Shown here piece after piece: positions 1 through 23,344 of a stretch of 64,000 bases of DNA (positions are counted from its first letter, which is position 1; the number at the start of each line of letters is the position of its first letter). Location of the stretch: assembly GCA_021613535.1 (NCBI GenBank), contig CP075496.1, positions 7,626,001-7,690,000 of the forward strand, given 5' to 3'. The translations under genes were made by a program, and so were the position numbers. The DNA is from Adineta vaga. Taxonomy: Eukaryota > Rotifera. The notes under the pieces were generated by a model. That model saw only the letters and a list, made by a program, of their open reading frames with translations. It searched no databases and was not told the DNA's origin.

Positions 1-1395
1 CTTTACTCAGTAAATCTAATTCTCTTTTTTTTCGATCTTTCGATTATATCTTACCATCAACATTGATAAATTCCACTTCCACACAATTGTCTTCTGTTAA
101 TTGGTACGTAAACACGTCGATTCTAGCAGATCGTATGATATTTTCCACATCATCGTATGACATTATTTTTTCGTCGGGAAAACGAATGATAATCGTATCA
201 AATTCGTATACTTGTACTATCGATAAATCTCTTCCTTGTAATTGTGATTTCGTTTGATACTGTTTATAAACTTTTTTGAATTCTATTAAAAACAAGAAGT
301 CAAACAGAATTTTGTTATTCGAAAAGTAAACATTACCTATTTCATTATTACATTGAATTAGACAAATTTGTTCATCTGTTGTTGAAAAATCAGTTAGTGT
401 GAATTGAATATTATTTCCAATTAGTAACGAAAGATATAATTTAATACGATTTTCAGCTATTTTATCTTGTTTATTATTCAAGACACTTTTCAGTACAAAA
501 CTAGTTCGATCAATTAGTTGTTTTGAACGTTTAAATTTAATGTCATGTTTACTAAAAGTTGGAATTTGTGAATTCAATAATTTCTCTATATCTAAAGTAA
601 TAAAAGCAAAGCGTAGAAAACTTTCGTTTGAAAAACAAACGAGCAAATCTTACCATTAGTTGGATCTAATTGAATTGTAACACGTCGAAAATATTCATTT
701 TCACTTTCACTTAATTTCTTTTCGATGGTATAATTTTCTACATTTAAACTCATTTCAATAATTTCTATATCGATTTGTGGTGCATAATACGATGATGGAA
801 AACTAATATCGACTTGTTTATCACTATCATCTTTTATAATATTTAATTGTACAGGACTCGTTGGATTTGATTGCTTAGTAAACGTTTGAGGGCGATAAGT
901 AGGTTTTGTGCAAGTCGTCTCAATCGAATTAATCGAACAAGTAAATGAGCATCAACATGTCGACAATCCAATTGTTCAATAATCTTTCGATTTTCACCAT
1001 GACTAAAATCATGTGGATAACGACAGTTCGGTATTTTACAATGACCAAATTCACGACATAAATGAAGTTTTCCACATGATGTTACTGCATTATGACAGCG
1101 ACCAGAAAGAAATGCTTCACAAATATCGAGCTATATAAAAGAAAATCATTAGTTTATTTTAGAGAAAAAACGTTCAATCGATTACTGTTGGTTCAACATG
1201 AATTGTAATGGAATTATCTTTATTGATTACTAATTGAAATAAAGTTGGACTGAGTACTCGAATTTCACGACGGATTTCTTCAGTATAACATTGTGTACCT
1301 TGAGCTATAAGTGCAAGGCTAATTTGTGAATCTTTTAAGACAAGAAGTTGTTTAGCGAGAAAAATTTCAATAATTTTGTTTGATAGATCTGTCAT
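1..1395 (-). CDS. ZAP/PARP12-like CCCH zinc-finger protein, 3' part missing
   Basis: Multi-exon gene leaving the left edge. Exons read from the sequence are 1186-1395, 939-1130, 654-873 and 55-591, and the phases join correctly. The start ATG is at 1395. Residues 1-70 look like a small winged-helix module. The second exon holds Cys/His clusters of the type C-x8-C-x6-C followed by LHLC and then C-x4-C-x4-H, which is the layout of the N-terminal zinc fingers of ZC3HAV1 and PARP12, RNA-binding antiviral or stress proteins. The next 250 residues have no domain I can name; two beta/alpha stretches might be RRM-like. No catalytic PARP domain is inside the window, so enzyme activity cannot be judged. 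The intron at 874-938 has a poor donor (GTTCGA) and is the weakest joint. Family placement rests on the Cys/His pattern only. Confidence 0.6.
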
Positions 1396-1918
1396 TATGG
1401 AAAAAATAACATCTAAAAATGAAATGAAAGAAAACGTTTTTCATGCTTTCATTTATGAAGAAAAAACCCACAGAATGATAAAAAACACGAACACGTGTCA
1501 TCGACACTAAAGAATAGAAAGAGAAAGAAAAAAAGACATGATTTTCACATACAGTACTTACATTTCTTTTACTCATGATATGAAATATATTTTGTTGCAT
1601 TGAGTAATAAATCTTCCAAAAGTCATCTCAAATGATATTTCTATAATATTTTCACACATTCTTATCAACTATCTTTAACTTACACACATTACACTATAAC
1701 AAATAAATATTTAGATATAGTCTGCATACATATATAAATTACAAGGGCCAGTTCTGATGAATGAATATTGAAGTTTATTTTTAATATTGATTTTCAACAA
1801 ATGAAGAGAGTAACATTCATTATGAATATTTATTCATAATAATAATGTTTCTTGTTTTTTTTTATTGAATACAAAAGAAAACCAAAGGAACAGTAACAAC
1901 AAAAAGTAGTGTCTGATT
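1396..1918. other. intergenic, 5' flank of the zinc-finger gene
   Basis: AT-rich spacer between the zinc-finger gene start and the RPABC5 stop. It has no open frame that looks coding and no recognisable RNA gene. The zinc-finger promoter should lie here, but no clear element is visible. Confidence 0.5.
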
Positions 1919-2122
1919 TCATTTTTCTAATGGTGTATAATTCAATAATTTTTCGATGAGATCAACATGGGATAATAACATACGACGACAACAATATCGT
2001 TTAAGACCAAGTACATCAAGTGCATCACCTTCTGTGTATTCACATCGTAATAATTCAATGTAAGCTTCCCATTTATTTCCAATAACTTTGCCACAAGTGA
2101 AACAACGAATTGGTATAATCAT
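1919..2122 (-). CDS. POLR2L: RNA polymerases I/II/III subunit RPABC5 (RPB10)
   Basis: Single-exon 67-residue protein, the same length as human POLR2L. It starts with [12 protein letters not shown], the hallmark N-terminus of RPB10, carrying the first CxxC pair of its zinc site. The second pair is in RYCCRR at about residues 43-48, and [11 protein letters not shown] closes the protein. RPB10 is a shared structural subunit of all three nuclear RNA polymerases and helps assemble the RPB3/RPB11 platform. It is intronless, unlike nearly all its neighbours. It lies head-to-tail with the zinc-finger gene and about 280 bp beyond the 3' end of the first ABCC gene, all on the minus strand. Identification is secure. 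Confidence 0.97.
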   Translation of the reverse strand: MIIPIRCFTCGKVIGNKWEAYIELLRCEYTEGDALDVLGLKRYCCRRMLLSHVDLIEKLLNYTPLEK

Positions 2123-2404
2123 TCTTATTTATTTGATTTTCTTTTCTAAAATCTGAAAGTAGATGAAGATATTATATCTGTAACTGCAACGAAATGAAAT
2201 GAGTTGCTTTTATAATGTGCAATCAAAGATGATGTTCTACTACAGAATATAAAACCTTTCATTCAATCTACCAATCCATGATTGGCGCCACAATAGAAGT
2301 TATTTCAGAGCATTATCTTTATTCAGAATTTAAAGAGAATAAAATATTCCTGATGAAGATTTATCAGTAACACAATATAATTAAAAATAAGTGAAAGCAC
2401 ATTT

Positions 2405-7747
<5,343 letters not shown>

Positions 7748-8792
7748 TTGAAATTCAATAAAGAATTCTCTTGCTGTCCTTGAATCTTCTATTTCTCTTC
7801 TGTCAGTATTTATTTGCTTTTCAAACAATGATATGATGTTCGAGCATTTTTATTACATATATTTGGTAAGTGATTATAAGAAAGCCAGAAAGACGTCACA
7901 CAGTATATATGTCGACCAATCAGATCATTTATAAACATGCGTCATCAGTAAATTGTTCTGAGTTTGAAACAACAAGCAAGAATCTTCAATGATAACGAAT
8001 CAATCAGTTTACTCTTTCACTTCTGATAGATAAGAAAGCAGACTGTTCGTGTGATGTTACGCTGTGTATATCGAAAGAAATAGACCAGCCGGCACTTTCA
8101 AAATAGATATTTATCAGACCCGTCAAATTTCATGTGCAACTTCAAAGAGCGAGAGAAATTAACGAAAATTACGGTTCAAAAAGATGTTTATACCTAACTA
8201 TATTTTTGAGAGTGCGGGTATGTGTTTCATTACTCATCTAACATCTACACATGCCTTCGTAAAAAGCGTACCGAGCTTGAGAGGATGTAGTACATATTAC
8301 TTCAGTTCTCATTATCCTAATTTAATAACTGTAACGTAAGCATTATATGTATTTTCAACAACGTATAGAACACGATCAAGATTATTATTTCTTCAATACT
8401 ATTGCTGGTTTCAACTGCACACCAATGAAATATAGAAGAAAATAATATTCTATCAAAGACTACAAGTAATCAACGTTGACTAGAGACATCACTACTTCCG
8501 AACAATTTTTCAAACCACACCCTCTATAAGTAATACAAACCGGAGTGCATGCGAAAACAAACAATCTTGTTATATAAGGTTCAATCAAGTATATTTGTCT
8601 ATCATCATCAGTATTACTATTAAAACTAATTTTTCTCGAATTTTCAGTTGATAAATGTATAATATAGAGTATTGTAGAAAAATTAAAAACCTTTTTCCTA
8701 TATTATTTTTCTAACTTTTTCATTAAAAGAATATAAAATATTCATACAAAAATCAGTTATCTATAAAAATATGCATATACTAAACTTCAACA
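7748..8792. other. intergenic between ABCC copies 1 and 2
   Basis: About 1 kb between the start of copy 1 and the stop of copy 2, both on the minus strand. It contains no coding-like frame. It should hold the copy 1 promoter and the copy 2 3' UTR, but no element is clear enough to call. Confidence 0.5.
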
Positions 8793-14322
<5,530 letters not shown>

Positions 14323-16228
14323 CTTCAAAACTAAAAATGAACTTTCCAGTAAAATACTCACAATTTACTCTCTAGTCAATTTTTACTCAATTTCAAAAAG
14401 TTTTTAGGAAAACAATGTTAATATAACTTTTTCTTTACGCTAAGTTAAAAATCTTTCACAAAAGATTCGAATGATCACTCGAACTTGTTAAAAAAACTCT
14501 TCAAAGAAAACTTTCTCTCATTATTTTCAATGACGGAAGTGAATAAAACTACCGACATATTATTTATCTTTATTATACCCTTTCTACTAACATGATATGC
14601 CGCAAGTGACTTGTTACAAGAAGAATTACTTAGACCAAACAAGGTTAATTGCTATTTTAAGTTACAATTATCCTATATATACTCGATGTAAATAAGAATA
14701 TCTTTTTATATTCTACAGAAATAACATTTCATTTATCTTTATCATCAATAGAGTGAAGAATAAGAATGTCTAATTACCGAGATTTAATGTCGTAATCAAA
14801 AGTTGATCTAAACTACGACTACAAACGTTTTTACGAACTTAAAGCAATTTCTACATGTTTTCTTTTTATCTAGTTCGCCATTTATGAAGGAAAAAGAAAT
14901 GTCAACAACACGTCGTATTTTTAGATACGACGATAGACTGTTAGACTTCCAAATAAAATATCACAAAAGAAGATAGAACAAACAAAACAAAGTGTCAGAT
15001 ATTTTCTTGGTTACAGCAATAAAGAGTTGTCTGCGAAACGAAAGAACCATTTATTCTAGCTTCAATCAATGTATTAGACGATAGACAAATCTAGTGTAAG
15101 ATCAATAGTACATTCTTATCTTCCATATCTAGGTTCGTCTCTTGAAATCAATAAACAAAAGAAATATACATTTATATATCAACGAATTTACTCTATTAGA
15201 TATGAGTATGACTTAAAAATAACTACATTATGAGTGATTTTAAAAAAATATATAAAACGTTAAAGCAAAGAAACCTATTCAACTGTAACAAATCTCATCA
15301 TTTATCGGTTGCATACTCGCTTTTATGACACAAATATAATGCATATACGAATAATAAAATCAAAAGTAAATAGATGTCGATAGAAGAATTTGATTCGAAA
15401 TCAAAAGGATTCCTTTCTTTAGATGCATATTTGATCATTAGTTTTACTTGTTGTTTTCATTCAATCAAACGTACTCAAATCAAAAACTAGACTTTTACCT
15501 TTCTCTCTCGACGCTATTCCACATACGTTTCGATTTTAATTAACTTTGTATGCTTTTTGTGTGATTATTCAGTTGAAAACACATCGTATATTCTCTCGAG
15601 TATTCAATAAAGAACATTCTCGAGAAGAAAAAGAAGAAAAAGAAGATATAAAAATAAGTTTTCTTCAAGAAATCTGTTCTTTCAAGGTCTTTCAGTCTAT
15701 TATAATTATTATATTTCTGTTGTGAACATTATATAAAGAAGGATTATTAACTCAGCACAAAAAAAAAATAAACGGAAATCACCTACTAAGCACTAATAGA
15801 TCAATTGCTTGATGAATCAACTTTCTGTAATATGTCAAAATTTCTATCAATTACATTCGTATATAGTTTCTCTGGAAAGGTTATGCTCGATTCTTTTTCT
15901 TTTTCGAATCGAAATAAAACAAAATTCCATTACAATTTATAATAATAACGAGAATTTTTTATCTCGCATGCTGCGTGCGTTCTTTACTTGAAATATCTGA
16001 ATTTATTAATCAATGTCTGTCATCTTCAGGAATATTTCATTGGTTAAGAACAAGAACTTCCATCTATATATGAAGAAGGTGTTCGTTGTTTTTCTGATTG
16101 GTTATTTCTCATCTGACGTTCACTCACTCACAGATAGTTTGTTTTGGTACATACGAACGATATTGATATTTACTCTTTTCAAATTTCAATTACGAAGAAA
16201 TAAACAATAACTAATAGATATTTTCTAG
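14323..16228. other. long intergenic region with divergent promoters
   Basis: 1.9 kb between the divergently transcribed ABCC copy 2 and PIGK. Short open frames at 15809-15991 and 16013-16210 (60 and 65 codons) have no recognisable motif and are probably 5' UTR or chance. The PIGK ATG directly follows TTTTCTAG, so a 5' UTR intron ending there is possible. The only suggestive regulatory sequence is the heat-shock-element-like cluster listed separately. Confidence 0.5.
15611..15690 (+). promoter_or_regulatory. heat-shock-element-like cluster with TATA box
   Basis: At 15611-15630 four adjoining pentamers read AGAAC ATTCT CGAGA AGAAA, close to the alternating nGAAn/nTTCn pattern bound by HSF; the third unit has GAG. 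A TATA-like TATAAAAATA follows at 15647-15656, then TTCTTCAAGAA at 15661-15671 and a further TTC unit. The orientation suits transcription towards PIGK (ATG 540 bp on), but the target gene is uncertain. This is a pattern call with no conservation evidence. Confidence 0.35.
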
Positions 16229-17631
16229 ATGTTTTTTCGATATTTCATAACGGTGCTTTTATTTTTATTCACATCTGCTATTGATCCATTCGAAAAATTT
16301 GCTGAATCAACTACACGTCATACAAATAATTGGGCTATTCTTGTTGATACATCACGATTTTGGTTCAATTATCGACATGTAGCTAATGTACTTTCTATTT
16401 ATCGTAGTGTTAAACGACTTGGTAAGATTTTCTCATAGAAATGCTAAGAAACTAAATTCATCAACAGACACTAAAAATAATCCATAGAAAGGAATTCTTT
16501 TCAATTGCATAATAAGCTTTCGATGCACTTTTTGTTTATCTTTCTGATAGACAGACACATCTGTTATACTTTATATGTCATAAATTCCTTAAGATAAAGC
16601 TCACTATAGGATAAGTAACTGTTTTCATAGAAAGCTAAGAAAAAAAAGAAGCTATGATTAGAATCTTCTTTTTATATATGTAGTCATTCGCATAGAAAAT
16701 TGATTAATGATTCTGTTCATCATTTATTGATGATGACAGTCAGATTCTATAAAGGAATATGATTGATGATAATACTTTTATTACATCTTTAGGAATACCC
16801 GATTCAAATATCATTCTTATGTTAGCTGATGACATGGCATGTAATGCTCGTAATCCACGTCCAGCTGAGATATTTAATAATGTTGCTGAACAAATTAATG
16901 TTTATGGTGATGATGTTGAAGTTGATTATCGTGGTTATGATGTGACTGTAGAAAATTTTGTTCGCGTATTAACAAATCGTTTACCTGAAGTTACACCTGT
17001 TTCTAAACGTCTTCTATCAGATGAAAGTTCAAATATATTTATCTATATGACTGGTCATGGTGGAGATGGTTTTCTTAAATTTCAAGATAATGAAGAAATA
17101 TCTGCTGTTGAATTAGCTGATGTATTTGAACAAATGTGGCGAAAAAAACGTTATCATGAACTTTTCTTCGTTGTTGATACATGTCAAGCAGCAACGTTAT
17201 TTGAAAAATTTTATTCACCTAATATATTGGCTGTTGGTTCATCGAAACGTGGTGAAGATTCTCTCTCACATCATGTCGATCCAAAGATTGGTGTTTATGT
17301 TATTGATCGTTTTACGTATTATGCACTTGAATTTTTAGAAAAATTAAAACAAGATTCTCAAAAGACGATCAATGACTTTTTTCATTGTTGTCCAAAACAT
17401 TTATGCATATCAGAAGTAACATGGCGAACAGATTTATTTACTAAACGTGATTATCGAAAAACACTATTAACAGATTTTATTGGAAATGTTCGACGAACAG
17501 ATATTGTTATGTTAGATAATCAATTTTTGAATAATATTGTTCTGAATTCCACAAATGACGCAAATACAAATAAGGAAGATCAATCGAAACAACAATTTAC
17601 TTATATTTCACAAATGCCAATAATGGACTAA
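16229..17631 (+). CDS. PIGK: GPI-anchor transamidase catalytic subunit (PIG-K/GPI8)
   Basis: Two exons (16229-16421 and 16793-17631, joined in phase as G|GA) give 343 residues. A hydrophobic signal peptide (about residues 1-18) precedes the C13-family cysteine protease domain. Motifs typical of PIG-K are NNWAILVDTSRFWFNYRH, SVYRSVKRLGIPDS, MLADDMACN and NVYGDDVEVDYR. The catalytic His is in YMTGHGGDGF and the catalytic Cys in VVDTCQA. In the ER the enzyme removes the C-terminal signal of proproteins and joins the new end to a GPI anchor, acting with GPAA1, PIGS, PIGT and PIGU. Human PIGK has a C-terminal membrane helix; here the last 35 residues are polar (Asn, Thr, Gln rich), so the protein may be held in the ER only through its partners. 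The 371-nt intron is long for this window. Confidence 0.96.
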
Positions 17632-19208
17632 TCTGTGATTCAAATCTGTATAAAAAAATTCCTTTTTTTCCTCTTTCTCTATTACAAAAACAAAGAACAT
17701 ATCCAATTGATTTCGGTTGGAAAAACTCTCTTTCGATTGTTTTTGTCATAACATCATAGGGTAATGGTTTAAAACTTTACTAACAGACTAAGTCGATTCA
17801 TTATAAGACAAATATTCATCTTCAAGATAATAAGAATGACACATTGTTTTTTTCCAAAATGTATGAATCATTGTGAGAGCAACCAGTATATTTCAGTGGT
17901 TCTTTTCTTTTCTTAAGAATAGTCATTTAAAGTTACGCCTTTCTCGCAAACATTTACATGTATTTTTTGTTATGCAGTGGACGAATAGAAGTAAAGGATT
18001 GTTAAATAATATTATTTTCAGGAAATAACTCAAATGTATATAGACGTATGTTAGATATAGAAAATGTTATTCGTATTTTTAACGTCGAGAAACATACATT
18101 CCACCTATTTATGATGATTTAATTATATATTGTTTGTATAAATAGTTCTTTGAAGTTAAGAATATTATTTTAGAAGATATGTTTTTCATGGCATAGATTA
18201 TTTACATTAGCATTTGAAATAGAAGAGATGTTTTTTGTACTTAACATGAAGACCTGTGACCCAAGAGAAGGTTATAATGTCCTTGAATGTCGAAAGAAAA
18301 TAAATAGATCCTAAGCTTTTTGTTTGCATTATTTCTAAAAAGAAGTTTGTCTAACGAAACATCGTTTTCGGTTAATAAAAATCTGAATTTCATAGTTAAC
18401 ACTACATTTTATCTGATATCAAATAAAGAAGAAGCGAAACAGACACTTTTTGAAATTATTATCCGATTATCTTTTCTTATCTTATCTTTATAAACCCATA
18501 AAACACCTTTCTATCCAATAATTCTTATCGTTCATTGTAAATAAGCACTATAACAACATAATCTTTTTCTATTAACATAGTAGCAAATTAATAATATTAA
18601 TAATTTTATTTTTAGATTTTTTTTTCTTTAATTCATCAACAGTGACTTGCTCTTTTATGAAGATCAATAGCTTTTGGGTATGTCTGTTTGTTTTGCATTG
18701 TCATCCTTTATGTGATCGTAAATCGTCGAAGAAAACATGTGGCATGTTGTTTTTCTTCGACACACGACCTATATCTCTTCTTCTTCTTTTTTCTCTCTCT
18801 CTCTCTATTTCTCCCTACACATTTCTTTTCATATATTAAACAGACCTTCTCATGCACTTTCTCGTCTCTTCTCTCCTTTTCATTTAACAAGGTATACTTT
18901 CTGAGTAACCTTCATCATCTTTACAACGAAAACTTTGTCCATCAATAGAAGGTGTGTCGAACATTTTTCTTTTCTTATCGTTGACATTGACGTCTTTGCT
19001 AATCTCACTAAAATAGTTTATGCATCTTTTTTACATGAGATCTCTCTTTCTTTTTTCTCGTTTGACTAAAATATACAGCATTACGTGTCATTTGTAAATG
19101 ACTCATTGTATTGCGTAACTATTTTAATAATATAATATGTATACATAGCGGGATATTTCTTTTTAGTATCTGATTTGAATAGCCTGTAACGATTGATAAT
19201 CTACAATA
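17632..19208. other. intergenic between PIGK and lipin
   Basis: About 1.6 kb of AT-rich DNA holding the PIGK 3' UTR and the lipin 5' region. Pyrimidine-rich runs include a TC tract near 18790-18807. Open frames here are low-complexity and not convincing. Confidence 0.5.
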
Positions 19209-22200
19209 ATGACATCAGTAACTAAGAAGTTATTTTCTGCCTTAACAAGTGCCTATAGAAATATCAATCCGTCCACATTGAATGGTAAGTATTTGAAAAA
19301 CAAATTTCGTTAGTTTTTCTATTTCCATGTGAATTCTTGTTTGGTTTTGTAGGTGCTATTGATATTATTGTGGTCAAACAAGAAGATGGAACACTTCGCT
19401 GTACACCATTTCATGTTCGTTTTGGAAAATTGGGTGTTTTACAAAGTTCCCAGAATAAAGTAAATATAATAAAATAGACAGTGTGAAATTGTGTTTCTTA
19501 CCTTGAGTCAGTCATGCATCGAACTCGAATGTTGAGGTTTGCTCTTGAGTTCAATTATTATTAAAAGTACAAAAATTCAAGGTCTCCGCATCGCTATGGA
19601 GAAGAGAATTCTTTAATATAGCTACCTAGTCAATCAAAGAATTTATGTTAATTATCGCAATGATCTATTATTTATAAATTTTCTCTACTTTGTTTTTTAG
19701 GTATATATAACCATAAATGATGTACCGGTCGAAGATTTATTTATGCAACTAGGCGAAGCCGGTGAAGCTGTCTTCATTGAAGAAAATACTGTTAGTTAAT
19801 AGAATAATCAATTCAATATAACTCCATTTCTTTTATTTAAATTTAGAATACACCGGTTATGGCACCAGTTCGTCATATGGAACCATCTGATTCGAACAAT
19901 TTTCTTGATCCCGATAATTTAATTTCATTAAACCCTAATAATCATACTCATGGGCATTTATCGAGTATTGATTGTTCACCTCAAATAATCAATAAAGAAC
20001 TTGACGAAACAAAAGCAAATGAAAATCATCAACCTAGAGAAGAATATATTTACGAACAAGATTCAAAGCCCATCATAAATATCGATGTATTACATTCCAA
20101 TACAATAATGTCATCACGTCGTCGATGTAAGCGACGATTATTAAATCGTTCCGTTCAATTTAGTAGACAAATTAGTGAGGATGATGAACAAGATACTTTT
20201 AAACAATTTTCCTCGTTAAAACGTCGTTCACGTGTTCGTAAACGTGATTCAACACCAATCACAGCAGATACGAATATCAATGAGACAGTTCGTTCATCAA
20301 TTACACTTTTACGTAAACGTAGTGCAAGTGAAAATGATATTCCATTGTTTCAATTTGATTTGGAATCTACACCATTCGTTGATGTTCATAGTCGGCTCAA
20401 TAGTATTGATATTCGTCCAAAAACTCTCAATTTAAATGATATGGACAAAGGATGCCAAACAGATGATGAGGAAAATAATAATGAACAGATAATACGAGCT
20501 CTATCAAATCCAATAGTAATCGAACAATCATATGAAACAACGAATATGCCCGTTGAACAAACAGATATATTAAATAGTTCTATTCTATCACAATCAGCAC
20601 CATTAGAAGGTACAAATACTAATACCATTCGCATTAGTCAATCGGATGAACGAACAAATGATTTTGATTGTTCACCGACATCATCTTATCAGAGGTAGGT
20701 TCATTATTCTTTGGCAACAAAAGAATAGTAGCAATATTTTTTCTCAATAGTGCGTTATCTCCACGACCCACAAGTCCAAAATCAGACACTGAATATGAAT
20801 TAGAAAAATCTTCGCAACCATCACCGAGCGTGGGTTGGCAATGGAAATGGGGTGAATTACCTGAACAACGACAAAGTATGTTTAGATATTTATGGCCATC
20901 GTCATCAAAGAAAACGTCACCAAAAGAGGGCGTGTATCTTGATGATATTACAAATAATCGATGTGCAGATCGATCACTTTATTTACCACAGTTGTAAGTT
21001 GTTTTTTATTTGAATGAATTGCTGAGAAGGAGTCATTCAATCTTTTATCAAATTCCAAATAGAATAAACTTGTATACTTTTAGGGATTATCATCAAAATC
21101 AACTACGAGCAACAAACGATGATGATCAAGAATCTGGAACAGGAAATTCAATTCCACAATCACCATTTCGTGAACATGAAACTTCGTATGTAAACGTATA
21201 CAATACTGAACTATTCAATAATTTCACAAAACACAGAATTTCATTCTAAAATAGATTTTTTTAATATAATATTATTCGTATGTTTATCGGTGTACATTAC
21301 AAATTCTTATTTCTAGTTGTCTTCTTGGCGATGCTCAACTATCTCTTTGTGGTAATATTAATAAACAATCAACAATCTCAGATGAAATATTCAATGCACA
21401 TCTTGTTTCTTATGAAACATTTGTTAATAATCCAGCGATTATTAATGATGCAAATTTAGTTGTGCGAATTAATGGAAAGTATGTTTCAAATTGTGTCTAC
21501 GAATAGAAATTGAATATTATTATCTATACTTTAGATATTATAATTGGAGTGTTGCTTCAGCATTGATTACAGCTACAAGTATATTTCACAAACAGCTACC
21601 GACTGAAGCAATTGAACAATTACAAGATAAACATATGGCACAAGCAAAACCACGGACAACAGGAGGTGGTTGGTGGTTACCATTTTACAGCAAAAAAGTA
21701 AGAGAAATCTATACATTTCACATCTAATCAATGCTTCTTTCTTTCATAGTCGGATATGAAGAATGAAACGCCAAAATTAACAACACCAACAACAGCTACT
21801 GATAATATTCCAGCAGCTGCTAAATCTGAAATGCTTCCTTCGATAACAACTCGTCCTGATTCACTTGATACTCCTCAATCTGAAATTTTAGCACCAACAT
21901 TAGCTCGTCATAATTCTTTGCATAATCCGATAACAAAAAAGGATTCGTAAGTTAAACTAACGTTTCTTTCTATTTAACAGAGATGTCCTTGTTCTTCTCT
22001 CTAGTAAATCTGATAATGATAGTGAACAAGAAGATAGCGAAGTACAAAAATTAACTGCAAAAATGGAACAAGAAAAAATTCAACCTCGGCCACGTTCATC
22101 ATCAACACATTCGGCTCAACATTCCACTTTAAAAAAGACAATGATACTTTCATCTGATCAATTAAAACGTTTAAATCTTAAATTAGGCAAAAATAAAGTC

Positions 22201-23344
22201 GAATTTAGTGTCACAACTGCATTACAAGGCACAACAATAGTTGAATCAAATATATTCTTTTTTGATCATATGACAAAATTTGTTATTTCTGATATTGATG
22301 GAACAATAACAAAGTAAGAAATCGCTTCTTCTTTTTCTTCTTTCGAAATTTTCATTGAGAATAACTATTATTTACAGATCTGATGTTTTGGGTCATATTA
22401 TACCATTAGTTGGTGGCGATTGGTCACACGATGGTATTGCTGAATTTTTTAATGCTATTCAAGAAAATGGTTATCAATTTATTTACTTATCGGCACGTGC
22501 GATTGGACAAAGTCAAATAACACGAAATTTTTTGAAAAATATCAAACAATCGAATAGAGAATTACCTGTTGGACCATTACTTATTTCGCCGGATTCGTTA
22601 ATGATTGCACTTTATCGGTTTGTATTTATCGTATGAAATCATATTTAATTATGAGTTTCGTTTTTGATTATTGTAGAGAAGTTATTGCGAAAAAGCCTGA
22701 AGATTTTAAAATCGAATGTTTAAAAAATATTGCGAGTCTTTATCCAGGCAAAAATCCATTTTACGCTGGTTTTGGTAATCGAATTAATGTAAGCTTTTTC
22801 TTTGTTTGATATCGGATTTTATTTCCTATTATTTTATTCTAGGATCAATGGGCATATACTGCTGTTGGTATTCCGGTGACTCGCATTTATACTATAAATC
22901 CACGTGGTGAAGTTGTTCGTCAAAAATTATCTCAAGCTTTGTTAACTTCGTATGTTATACATCATTTATTTCTTCTTTTAACAAGTATTTGTTTTCTAAA
23001 ATATTTATAGATATAAGAATTTACATGAAATCGTCGATCTTTTATTTCCACCTATGGATTCCTTTTCTGCTAGTGAAACATATTCAGTTTATACATATTG
23101 GCGTGAAGAACCTGCAGTTGATTTTTTCGAAGAAGAAATACGTGCAGAATTAGAAGAAATTTCTAAACGACAAAAATCAACAAAAGCAAATGCTAAAACT
23201 AAATCTACAACATCAGCAGCAGCATCGACTCCAACTGTTAGTAATCCGCCGAAAACAACGCCTACAACAACTATATTGAAACCTAGTGGTGATAAATTAT
23301 TAACTATTGCTCAAGCAACTGAGAATACAGTCAAACGAGCATAA
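19209..23344 (+). CDS. LPIN: lipin, phosphatidate phosphatase
   Basis: Fourteen exons: 19209-19284, 19353-19459, 19701-19790, 19847-20694, 20751-20993, 21084-21185, 21317-21478, 21535-21697, 21750-21946, 22005-22313, 22378-22617, 22677-22788, 22843-22949 and 23011-23344. They sum to 1,029 codons with all phases consistent. The N-lip domain is at residues 1-100 ([15 protein letters not shown], then [10 protein letters not shown]). A basic cluster [10 protein letters not shown] may act as nuclear signal or membrane-binding patch. A lipin-specific middle region ([25 protein letters not shown]) leads to the C-lip HAD-type domain with catalytic DIDGT (DxDxT), then [17 protein letters not shown] and YLSARAIGQ. 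Lipins convert phosphatidate to diacylglycerol at the ER with Mg2+ and can act as nuclear coregulators. The catalytic Asp residues are present, so activity is expected. The tail after FPPMDS is Thr/Ser/Lys rich. Confidence 0.97.

Noticed and set aside
8205-8270. GATGAG...GAAAC on the minus strand with an ATGTGT/ACACAT stem
   Set aside because: The catalytic core has two mismatches and no stem II; treated as chance.
15809-16210. Two open frames of 60 and 65 codons upstream of PIGK
   Set aside because: AT-rich with no motif or clear splice structure; more likely 5' UTR, intron or chance.
16600-16620. CTCACTATAGG resembling a phage T7 promoter
   Set aside because: Only part of the consensus is present, inside the PIGK intron of a nuclear gene; coincidence.
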